NCBI RefSeq assembly: GCF_051020985.1
Contig: NC_135012.1
Coordinates: 12,836,451-12,900,450 of the forward strand
From: Nomia melanderi
Lineage: Eukaryota; Arthropoda; Insecta; Hymenoptera; Halictidae
Reading direction: 5' to 3'
DNA: 64,000 nt
Shown here one piece after another: positions 23,613 through 33,756 of the stretch. The first letter of the stretch is position 1. Each line of letters starts with the position of its first letter. The position numbers and the translations under genes were made by a program. Below the pieces are notes generated by a model. That model saw only the letters and a list, made by a program, of their open reading frames with translations. It was not told the DNA's origin and ran no database searches.

Positions 23613-24288
23613 CTGAAACGAGATTTTCATCGTTGCGGCCGTTTTATACGACGAATCTGCATGCGAAACGGATAACTTCATTCCCTTGAATTTCCCTATT
23701 AACCCTTAACGAACCCGATGTGCCTCAAGTTGACGTAATACAGACGAGAAATTCACTTAACCCTTTACGGACCATTCTTTGAAGCACACAAAAGCATCAG
23801 CAGATGAAGCTAATTATGATTGTTTAAAGAATAAAAAGAAACATTGATCTCTTGCTGTTCCAGTAATTAACCTTTGCACTCGAGAGTTTCTCATTAGAAG
23901 TACCCAACATTTTCCAACGAGATGTAGATGATACTGTTTCAAACTAATTTGACGATGATTCACTTATAAATTAAGCAACGAACCTATTTTATTTAAACAT
24001 TTCACATAGCAATACGAAGTCTAATTCAAAATACTAAATATTCAACTTCATAGTTTTGCTGTATCAAATCAAATGGTGAGAGAGCCATCTCTCGAGTGCA
24101 AAGGGTTAAATCATTTAGTGTACCAAATATGAGTTTGATCTCGTCGACATTCGTCCGTAAGAAGTTAACGTGTTAATTGTAAATATCACAGCAGGAAGTG
24201 ATAAAAAGAATCAGATGATCGTAATCATCCTGTGCCAGGTTTGGCGCATGCGCCACGGTTCGGCCTCTGTTAATGTATGGAAACTTAC
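23613..24288 (-). other. rho-5: iRhom intron between exons A and B
   Basis: The intron is 676 nt, from donor GTAAGT (24283-24288) to acceptor TTTCAG (23613-23618). More than a third of it is a reverse-oriented family 1 TTAA element (23867-24109). A further stretch at 23700-23866 contains two more TTAACCC-type motifs (TTAACCCTTAACG, TTAACCCTTTACGG), so the intron has probably been enlarged by several insertions. Confidence 0.75.
23867..24109 (-). mobile_element. TTAA-bounded MITE, family 1, reverse orientation
   Basis: The ends are TTAACCTTTGCACTCGAGAG and CTCTCGAGTGCAAAGGGTTAA, 243 bp, with a terminal inverted repeat of about 20 bp allowing one missing C. The interior is the reverse complement of the other copies (GTTTTGCTGTATCAAATCAA against TTGATTTGACACAGCAAAA). 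It lies inside the short A-B intron, antisense to the other copies but in the same direction as the gene. Confidence 0.7.
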
Positions 24289-24627
24289 TTCCTGATAGCT
24301 TCGGTTCGACTCATGTTTCTCCTGAGCCTAGGCCTCTGGGAGCCAGGTGTGCTCGCAGAGCTGGTCACCTGGACGAGCGGCCTAGGAGCTGTGGGAGCTG
24401 ACGCGCTTCTAGTGATACTGGGCCCAGTCCCGGACCCAGCAACGGTGCCAGCGGTGGCCAATGGCATCGCTGCTGTGGTCGTGATCGGCGTGACCGCCGC
24501 TGGGTCCGTTGGCGCTGGGCCAGCGCTGCCCACTGGGTACAGACTGATGCTTTGGCCATTCTCGACGTCAGGGGCGCTCGAGGAGACCGTCGACGTGCCG
24601 GTTGTGCCGGATCCTGGTGACGGTTGC
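24289..24627 (-). CDS. rho-5: Inactive rhomboid protein (iRhom/rhomboid-5), exon A: Ser/Thr/Ala/Pro-rich N-terminal region
   Basis: The exon is 339 nt: one base finishing a codon from an unseen upstream exon, 112 codons, then two bases (AA) of the Asn codon completed in exon B. Residues 1-70 are low-complexity Ser/Thr/Ala/Pro/Gly (QPSPGSGTTGTST, then a run ending GTGPS). Residues 71-78 read ITRSASAP; 101-112 read LRRNMSRTEAIR, leading into YIKRE of exon B. The vertebrate counterparts are LRSVSMP and RRQASLSQSIRKG. RSASAP fits the 14-3-3 mode-1 pattern RSxSxP. The acceptor has a good pyrimidine tract (TTATTCGTTTTCCAG); the donor is GTAAGT. There is no credible start codon in this exon in frame at its 5' end, so the initiating exon lies upstream. 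The 121-residue plus-strand frame over the same bases is an antisense artefact. Confidence 0.87.
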
Positions 24628-26849
24628 CTGGAAAACGAATAACATCGTCAGATTGAAACGAGAGAATTCGGGAGAGACGTTATATTTATCATCGTGAAAT
24701 TCATCGTTCGCGTTAGGTTGTTTAAGTAAGTTATTTAATTTTATTAATTAATTCTAGTAATTCTAATGTTCGTACTATTCATTAATTGTATCGTTCAGAG
24801 CAGATCTAAATCCCCATTTCAGATATACGACACCTCGTTCCCTAAACCAAAAGCACACCTAAAAACGCAGAATCTCAAGCCCCGAATCTAGTCCCCAATT
24901 TCCCAGATCCACAGGCGAACATCGCATTCCCACGACTCCACTGGCCTTGCAGCCATCGCAACCCCCATGGAGCGTGACTCGATAAAAGGCTCCCCGAGGT
25001 GGTCGCCTCAATTTCGAATTTTAGCGCAGCGAGCCCCGCCTTATCTCCCTCCCTTTCACCGGGGATCGCGCGGAGATTACCCCGAAAGCTGCAGGAAGGG
25101 GAGCGAAAGGAGAAAAACGGCCGGTGAACGCGGGGTCACGTAGCCCGTGGTGGTCGAGAGCGAAGCGTTGCGCGCCGGCCGGCTAAACAGCCTCCTTTCT
25201 GGCCGCCAGATCGGAAATCGCGTTGAATGCGCGCCGGTTATAAACTCGGCAGCGCGTAATCCCGCCGCGAGGAAACGGAGGCTCGAGAGGAAAATTAGAA
25301 GCCGCGCGCGGCCGAAAGTGCCGAGCCGTGTGCGCAGGATCGCTGTCGGCGGCCGCACGGCGAACTTTTCAATTTTATCTGGCTCTCATCTATTCATGAC
25401 TCGCCGGTTTCGTGTCCCGGCATTCTTTCACGGGATTCCCGTGGAACGCGGGCTGGGGGACTTCGACAACAATCAGGCAGCTCCTTCCGCGTGCCGGAAC
25501 ACCAACTGTCGCTTTCGCGGCGGGAACAAGCGATTCCGGGAGTTGCGGAGCGATTGGAACGGTGTTTATGGGAATTGCCTTCTTTGGGATCATGGGCTGT
25601 GGGGGATTCTAGGGGGACTCTCTCGGATGATTTGATGGAGTGGCGTGTTGATCGGTTTGTTTCTGTTTGGAGGTTAGTGGAATTGATGGTTTTTGGTCTT
25701 ATGGTTTTTTGGGGATTACTGTATTGTTTATGGCAGCTTTCGATTTGGAGGGAGATGTATGGGAGACGTTGGATTGAGGGTGTAGATGGAGATTCTGTCG
25801 TGGGATGAACAGCTGAGGTTAGATTGATGGGCGTGTTGGGTTTGAGCTGTATTGTCTGACCATGATCTACTGTTTCTACTTATTTGGACGTGTTTCGTAT
25901 GAATCTTTGGAATTGAATATCCCGAGAACGAAGTGTCTTACGAAAACATTGTACTGATTGTTATCGATCCAGTTTCTCGTATAGATTCACCTCCCAAGTT
26001 AAAATTTCAATAATTTTGGTAAAGTGAGAAATTCCTGGGAAAAGTAGATACAGGTTTCCTGATTTGACTGGTTTCAAAGACGACTAGCGAACTTTATAGC
26101 TTAATCAGCGTGAAATGCAGTTGCAATCTGTTCGTATCAAATTGTTTCTCAGCGTAGTATTTCTCACAACTGCAAAGTGTGTGCAGACTATTTTCGGACA
26201 GTGTGCGCGCCCCGAAGATTCCGCGGCGCAGGAAAGTTGCGAGCGTAGACAGGCGCGTGGATCGAATTACTTCAACTTTCGCGGGTGTGTGTGCTCAGTA
26301 AAATTACGCTCCTTTGATTCCGCTCGTTAACACGTTCAATATTTGTTCAAAATTTAAGGGGATTTCCGTGTGACTTCTGTCTTTCTCGCGTGTATCCCGC
26401 GCGGATCCGAACTTGTTAACAAACACCGAAAGCTGTACAACGTAATTGCGCGGGAGTTGCGTGCCGCAACTGTGCACAGTGAACCGGCTACTCTGTACAT
26501 TTAGATCTTCGATTAATATAGAGCTTCGTGCGGCTCCGACTAAAATTAAACACGCATTCGCTGCGCCGAACTTTCAAATGAAAAACACACGTTCCAAGTA
26601 AAAAGCAGCGATCGAAATTGTAAAGGAACCGTTTTTCGGTTAACGAGTGGTATCGGACTTCATCGGACAGTTCATTAAATTTGACGCGTATTTAACTAAC
26701 CAAAAGGAAAACAGTGTATCGAGTGTCTGGTTTCGTGCGCCAATCTCGTTCGTTTATTGAATATCCACAAACTATAGACCGTATCGAAGGTTTGAATGAC
26801 TAGCCTAATTATTCCCCTGGAATTATTCAATACAATCAGGCCATTGATA

Positions 26850-27056
26850 CATCACTCTTTCCCTTTCTCCTGCTTCGTACCTCTATTTACTTCTTCGCTC
26901 TTCTTTGTCTCATCTGACACTCTCATTTCCTTTCTTTCTTCTTTTCTATTCGTCTCTCCTCTTCTCTTTCACTTTCCCCTATTTCTTTCTCTCTCGATCT
27001 CATTTCTTCTCTCCCCCTTTCTCTATTCTCTCTCTCCTCTACTCCCCTCTCCCGCG
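26850..27056 (+). repeat. CT-rich low-complexity tract
   Basis: About 200 bases are built almost wholly from C and T (runs such as TTTCTCTCTC and CCTTTCTTTC). The tract creates spurious open frames rich in Ser, Phe and Leu. On the minus strand it is a GA-rich tract upstream of iRhom exon A. Confidence 0.8.
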
Positions 27057-28211
27057 GACGCATCAAAGACGGCTCCCAGACGAAAACAATGAAACTACGG
27101 CAAACAGAGGAGGCATAATTGTGTCTCGTGACAATAAAACTCTAATATCCGGCAGGCTGGCAGCGAGGTGTGCGCGACGCACGGTTCAGCTTTCACCGAA
27201 CATCGGAATGCGGGGCGGGGTACGAACGTGGAGCAGAAAGCGGAAGGAAATTGGTGGTCGCTCGACGAGCTTCCCCCAGCGAATTCTCTCTACCCCTTCC
27301 AAACCTTTCCTGCCGTTGAAAAATGCGACGTCCTCTTCCCCGTATCCCTATCTTTCCCTCTACATTTCCAGTTCTCTCGCTACATCGGTCTCGATAGTCC
27401 TCCTTTCACTGGATAACGTCATGGAAATTCTGAGCTGCCAATAATACGCTACAAGAGGTTGAAACTGGATTGACGAATTCAAATGTGTGGGTGATCTCGA
27501 AGGAAAATAATAAGATTTGTTGACTCTGGTTCGATGAATCATTGAGTGAGAACATTAGAAGCAATTGATTTATCAAGGAAATGAGGCATTCTAGAGTCCT
27601 AAAGAAAATCAAGATGATTTACTGGTTCACCGGAGTTTATTATGTTACCCACGGGCTATAATTCATTTGCAAATACACACGGTGCCGTCTAGAACCTCGA
27701 GCAACCAGTACAGAACCCTCGAAAGCAGCATCCCTCAAAAATTTCATTAAAGGCGCAAATAACATCGAACAGGTTACTAAATTCCGCCGATTCTCCCGGT
27801 CCACTGGATCATGTTTACCGAGCACAGGAACTGCGGGGAATCCACTGTCGACCGACCGCCGTGGAAACACGGCGCTAACGGAGTTAATGAAAAACTATAA
27901 ATTACTGTGTTACATTAACGCCGTCGGGCCCGCCATTTTAATATTAAATCGCGGATTAATCGTCGAAAGGTACGGGCGCAAGCGAATTTCCAGCGGAAGC
28001 GGCCGAGCGATATTTCATGGGTTCTCGCTCTCGTAGCTGTGGATATCGACCGCTCGACGAAAAAAAAAATGGAAAATAAGAGAACAACCCGTTCGTTCGA
28101 TATTCCGAGCGTCGAACGCGATAAACACGCGGTAAGGGGAACGCGAAACCGTAGTTCTCTTCGATAGACGCGAGGATCGGAGGGAAAACGACAGAGAGAA
28201 CGCGGAACCTG

Positions 28212-28420
28212 GAAATAGACTTAACTCTTTAACACTAGAACCACTAGAGAGGCAAAAGCGACCTCTTGATTTCGTTTTTTCATAATTATTCCAATATAAT
28301 AATTAATTCTCTGAGAAATAGACTTAACTCTTTAACACTAAAACCATCAGAGAGGGCAAAACGACCTTCTGATTGTCTACTTTTTAATCTATAACTTTCC
28401 AAATCTAAGTAAATTGACAT
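28212..28420 (+). repeat. 103-bp tandem duplication carrying family 3 ends
   Basis: Two units start GAAATAGACTTAACTCTTTA (28212 and 28315) and continue AACACTAGAACC or AACACTAAAACC, then GAGAGG and a CGACCT motif. Each carries the left terminal motif TTAACACTA of the family 3 element. No right end is present in either unit. Confidence 0.55.
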
Positions 28421-29924
28421 AATTCCTTTTCCTAGGAATTCAACTTTTCAATTTTTCTAGATCTAACAGTATTGTATTGTTTAGAATTAATTGTGAGTTA
28501 ACTGAGTTTAAAATCATTATATAACCTTAATAATTTCTTCGAATAATACCCCAATTCTCGTAGATGAGAAATTCTTATCACTTTAAATTGGATGTTTCAT
28601 TGATTATTGTTTCATGTGACCAGCAACGTTCGCCAATGTCGCGCCACACGTTCTATCGACTCGTAATCAGTGCGTTCCGTTGACAGTGACAAACTTTTCG
28701 CCGCGAGCCACGCCGGAATGAAAGGGTTAAAACCCGCCTTTGTCTCGATCCGCGTCGATTGCGATACACGAGCGGCGCTATTTAATCGCCGAAGGAATTT
28801 CCATGGAAATTCTCATGAATTCTAACGACCCGAGTTCTTCCCGCGGAATTTTACGTCGACCCTGCCCGCACGTAATTCTCCTGGCGGATTTGCATACGCA
28901 ACAAATACGGGATTGCCATTCGCGGCCAGCTGCAGCGGCGCGCGGTTATTTCCGGTTATTTCTGGCGGAACGTCGATCGCGGCTCTCGAATTATGAGGAT
29001 TTTTTGATTCGCTCGGGAGCTCGGATCCCGCGCGATTATGGTTTTTACTCGAGTAATTGGTGGACCGATGATTACAGGAAGTACTAACGGTTTTGATCTC
29101 GATGTTACGAAATATTCAGGTGGATCGTTGGATTTATTTGATTTACCCGCGACGGAATAATAGTTCTCATGGAAAAATTGAAGATTAATGTGATGAAATA
29201 GTCCTGTATCTTTTTGATGGAGTTTACGTATAAATTTCATTTCGTTTGATGTTGATATTGTTAAATTTGTATGGCTGCTACTCTAGAATTCACTGCGTGT
29301 ACATTTCAATGATTGAAGCGATTAATTTAATGGGCCTCTTGTGAAAAGCGAACGCAGAATTTTACGTGAGAAAATAGGATTTATATTGAGACCGGTTATC
29401 CGTTAGACACCGCACAATTCAAACTTCAAAAATCGATAGCGCGCCGAGGGATTACGGTGTACTAGGAAAAAAGACGATATTGTATTTCACGAAAAAATAA
29501 AATTCCACCGTAAGCTTGATCGTTTGATGCATCGTAAAGTTCGCTTGGCGAATTTATCGGACGGGAATTACGCGTGCCGTGAATTTCATGTCGCGGCGCA
29601 TTCGGTATTCCCTTTCTGGCATGGAAGCTCGTCGAACCGATATCGGTGACGATGATCATCCAAAATGCATACTGTTCTATTTCACTGGACCCGTATAATT
29701 ATAGTTCCCAAACGGCGGTGCATTCGATTAGGGTATGCTGTTGTAAGTAAACGAGCTGTGTGATTGGCAACGGTGAATTATTTGCTTTCAACCCTTACGC
29801 TAGCAATTGGATATTCATGCTTTTACTTATTCCTGCAGAAATTGTTATCCTGTCGTAAAAATTTCACAAAATTGCTTCGGATCCTTGTTTGTCGAGATGA
29901 AATGTAGTTGTAAATATTGTTGAT

Positions 29925-30100
29925 GTTATAGGTACTATAGATATCATAAATATTATAGATACTATAGGTACTATAGTTACTATAGTTACTATAAATACTA
30001 TAGAAATTATAGATACTATAGTTGTTACAGATATTATAGATACTATAGATACTACAGATATCATCGATGTTATAGATATTAAGATATTATAGATACTACA
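29925..30100 (+). repeat. Degenerate 9-bp microsatellite (ATAGATACT-type)
   Basis: About 18-20 units of a 9-bp motif, variants of RTACTATAG, run in tandem. The unit is a multiple of three, so the reverse strand shows an open frame of Ile/Ser/Val tripeptides; this is a repeat artefact, not a gene. Confidence 0.85.
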
Positions 30101-33100
30101 CACATTCTATATATCACAAACATTACAAACACCACCAAAATTGAAAATAAAACTGTACTAATATTTGACCAACCGCAAACATTTCGCTAACCCAAGTGTT
30201 AACTACGAATCGTCGGAAAGACGTTAGGGCCGGGATCGATTAGAGGAGGACTAATCGAGGATCTCCGGTTCACTCTAAGCTAAAATATAATCAGCAACAT
30301 AATCACTCGTCTTTGACTGGTACAGGCTGCGCGTGTAATTATCTAATGCAATTTCGAACCGGTGTCGTCCTCTGTTCAAAGCACGAATTTCGATGTGAAT
30401 CCATAGGTGCAGGTATGCGCGCGCGAGCTCACGCCCCTGATAGCTCCTGGCCGCCATTTAGGGTGGCAGAGGTACGACGATATCGCGATGACCGTCGTGA
30501 ACCGACAACAAAGGCGTAACTAGAATTATCTGATAGTCATACGATAGCTTTGCAACGAGGAAAAAAGCACTCTAAAGGGTTCATCGATCTAGGGGTTGGT
30601 AATGTTAGAAAAAATTAGAAATATTCTTGATCCTAATATTATTTTGCAAGCAATAGCGATAACTTTATTATTTACAAATATATTTGTACTGGAGAAAGCA
30701 ACGAAATTTCATTGAAATATTATTTTAAGTAGATACTATGAAATAGTAATTAAAGTAATATGAAACTTCCATCCCTAACTTTGACAATCTTTTTCCCAAT
30801 TACTACTCAAAGTCCTTAAACAAATGAAACCTCCAATAGTACATCTACTTACAACTCAATACATTTTCTTCAAAATTCCCTATCAATTGCTAAAGCTAGA
30901 AGAAAATAATTACCATCCCCAATTACCCCCTGTAACAGCACTGTTTCTCCATACATGAATTTCTTACCTACAGTCTTCCGAAAATATGAGAATACCTTCG
31001 GTTCATGATACAAGCAGCTTAAATTTGTTGCAACACTGTTGATTCATCATCTAATTCCCATTACGTATTATCGAGGGACGCGAGAGATATGTTTAGTACA
31101 GGAACACGAAGCGCACGTAAAATACGAGATAATTGTAACTATGTTCTTTATCGACGGTCCGTGGCAGAGGTGTCCCGATAAACTGGCAGTTAACTGCGAA
31201 AGCTGGAAATGAGCACCGGGGTATCTGCATTTAATTTCCGGCCCAGCGCGGCCGTAACGAAACGAGACACGTCGAGTTTCCTGTTCGCATCGCGCCGCCG
31301 CGACGTATTTATGTCGAAACTTAAGCAGATAGCTGCGGTTCAAGTCCGAGCATTCGTCGCCGCGATATGCACGATCGAATGCTTTACAACCCCGCCGTGC
31401 AACGGATTAATTTCCAACTGTGCTTCATCAAGTTCCCTTCCCTTCGCCCGCTAGTTAACCGTTTGTGACGCGTAACTATCCCTTCGACAATGTTCAGCGC
31501 AAAAGTACCGGCAATTTTCCTACCGTAACCAGTCAAATAAAGGTAAACGTGTCGGATGATAAATTGTTTCGGTAGAAACAGGGAAAGAGAAGAATTGGGA
31601 AACTGATTAATCGGAAAATTTAGGAATTTATATAAACCCCTTGGCCTCTGATCGATACGGCCACTTTGTCATTAATAATTTATTTGAAAAATAGAAAAAT
31701 TCTAAACATGTTACGCCTGTATTACCTTTCAAGTATAATAGTTGATTACAGAGGAATAATATTTGCTTTGCATTCGAATGAACTGAGTAATATATTTGTT
31801 GAATCATGAAAATCTTCACCACGAGTCTCAGTCGTTGTAGGACAAGGGGTTAACGAGAGATAATTTATATTATGGAATGTGTTCTGTGTTAAGAATTTCA
31901 GCACTCTCATTTTGAACTCCAAGAATTATAAATTCTAAGAATAACAGGCGTCAAGCTTGCTCAAAGTAAATTCATCGAAAGTTCAAAGGGCAAACGCGAA
32001 GGATAAAAGAACTTTCTTCCTTGCGTTTCACTTGTTCGCGAAATAAAAACGATGTTTTTATGAATATTAAGCGGATGACGTGTAACGTGGGTGCCGTTTG
32101 CCCGAGGCAAGGGTTTTCCTTGACAAAAGTTTCTTGGCGTCGTGATACTTGGAGAAATCACGCCGACAGGGGAATTAAGGATGAAAAATGCCGGCTACTT
32201 TGCTATTTTCACAGTGTTCAGTCTTCAGCCAGTGTTTTATCGGCCGGAGGTTTACACTGCCTCGAGTTTCTTTATTCATTGCTTCCTACCGGGGAACACT
32301 GGGATTAAACCGAAGATTTTTCAGTGGATTATCCGGGGTGGAAGTTCTGTCAAACGAATTTATTAGCATGCGGTTCTTCGGATGCGTCATCGATGCAGGT
32401 TGCGGGAAAGAAACATTCTCATCGATTCAATTAATTACCATTATTGTTAACAACTAATTTCTTATAGAATGTTCATTACATTCCTATAATCTAAAAAAGT
32501 GAAATACTTATAAGAAGCAATATGCAACTTATGCAACTGCATTTTTACATTATATCTTGCAATCATTGACTTTCGAAGGCTATTGCAAATCCATGCGAAT
32601 TTTATTTGGATTGTGAAACTAGTGAAATTCCTGTATTATATGTTGATAAACAAAGCTTAGACTATTGAAGAGTCAATGGTGCACAAGGTTGACGTTGAAT
32701 TGAAAAAAAGAGGGAATGGAAATCGCTAATTTTCCTGGAGAGATCGTTTGAAAATCTTTCGACGCGTGTGCTTTTTCATTTGACTCGGCACAAAGGTACA
32801 GTCCAGTTGAATTGTTAGAGCCAGCCGGCGCGAGAGTATCGCCGGGAATTCATTTCCCTTGCTCTAACACCGCGCCACCTGACTCGACAGCGTTCACAAT
32901 TACCCGTGACCATAATTACACCGCTAGCGTCGAAACTTGCATTTATTTTCAACTAATTATGAGCCGCAGTTTATAACGGTGGCTGGCGTGCGCGTTGAAA
33001 AAACGCTGGCCAACACGCTCGCAGATTATTCCACGGAGTCTCAGGGAACAAGTTACTTACGCACGCTATACATCGGTGTAATTACAGTGTAAGAGTGATA

Positions 33101-33689
33101 CCAGCGGCATGCTAAATAGATTAACACTTCAAACTTAACGCGTATTAAAATATTCAATTCTCAACATTGGTATCTGTGCGTTAATTAATTCCAAGATACT
33201 CCAAATAAATACTAGTGCATCAATAATTCCGAAATAACTTTAATCCTAAAATAACCGAAACAAATATTCATCATACTAATAAAAATTAACCGTATTACAC
33301 ATACACTTCCCTGATTAACGATTAAAACTCGATCGAAAGTGTTACCGAATTCTCCAATATTTCCAACCAAGAATTCAGCAGAATCAAAATTAATTCCAAT
33401 AATTTCGAATAATTCATTATAAAATCCAGATACACCAGTGCCGTTAGTGTTTCCGTTAGGGTGGTTCCAGGGGCGAGAGGAGCGCCACAGCGGCGTGTTA
33501 GGGGCGAAGCGGTGCGGCGCGTGTGTCAATCGCGGCGCATGTCCCCGCGCAAGTTAAAAAATAAATAGGAAGAAAAGAGGCGGCAAGTGGGTCAAGTTGC
33601 CGCGCGCGCAAAGTGCAGTCATTGTTACACGAAGGAGCGAGCAAAGCTCACGAAATAAGTGTCTTTAGAATTTCTGCCAGCCGGAACCG

Positions 33690-33756
33690 GTCGAGAGAGC
33701 GAGACAGAGAGAGACAGAGACAGAGAAAGAGAGAGAGAGAGAAAGAAAAAAAATGT
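33690..33756 (+). repeat. GA-rich microsatellite
   Basis: A run of GAGA/GACA/GAAA repeats ends in poly-A. It sits at the right edge of a CpG-rich patch (33455-33640). It explains the Arg/Glu/Lys-rich open frames seen there. Confidence 0.8.

Larger units (their letters stand above)
24628..29910. other. Noncoding DNA upstream of exon A: first intron or flank
   Basis: No exon with convincing splice sites or family similarity was found on either strand. The interval contains a CpG-rich island at 25010-25600, a 5'UTR-like CpG-rich stretch at about 26100-26720, a long CT-rich tract (26850-27056), another CpG-rich patch at 27840-28200 and a short tandem duplication at 28212. The unseen upstream iRhom exon (which must end two bases into a codon) could lie here or further right. 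Confidence 0.5.

Noticed and set aside
23267..23689. 140-residue and 96-residue plus-strand frames
   Set aside because: They are antisense to iRhom exon B.
23701..23866. Second TTAA element in the A-B intron
   Set aside because: Motifs TTAACCCTTAACG and TTAACCCTTTACGG are suggestive, but matching right ends could not be paired with confidence.
24277..24642. 121-residue plus-strand open frame
   Set aside because: It is antisense to iRhom exon A, whose family match and splice sites are on the minus strand.
26115..26330. 71-residue plus-strand frame with a signal-peptide-like start
   Set aside because: The hydrophobic start is short, there is no homology that I recognise and it sits in a UTR-like CpG-rich stretch.
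26905..27444. 179-residue plus-strand frame
   Set aside because: Its first third is a CT-rich tract read as Ser/Phe/Leu and the rest has no recognised domain or splice context.
29864..30103. 79-residue Ile/Ser/Val-rich minus-strand frame
   Set aside because: It is produced by the 9-bp microsatellite, whose unit length is divisible by three.
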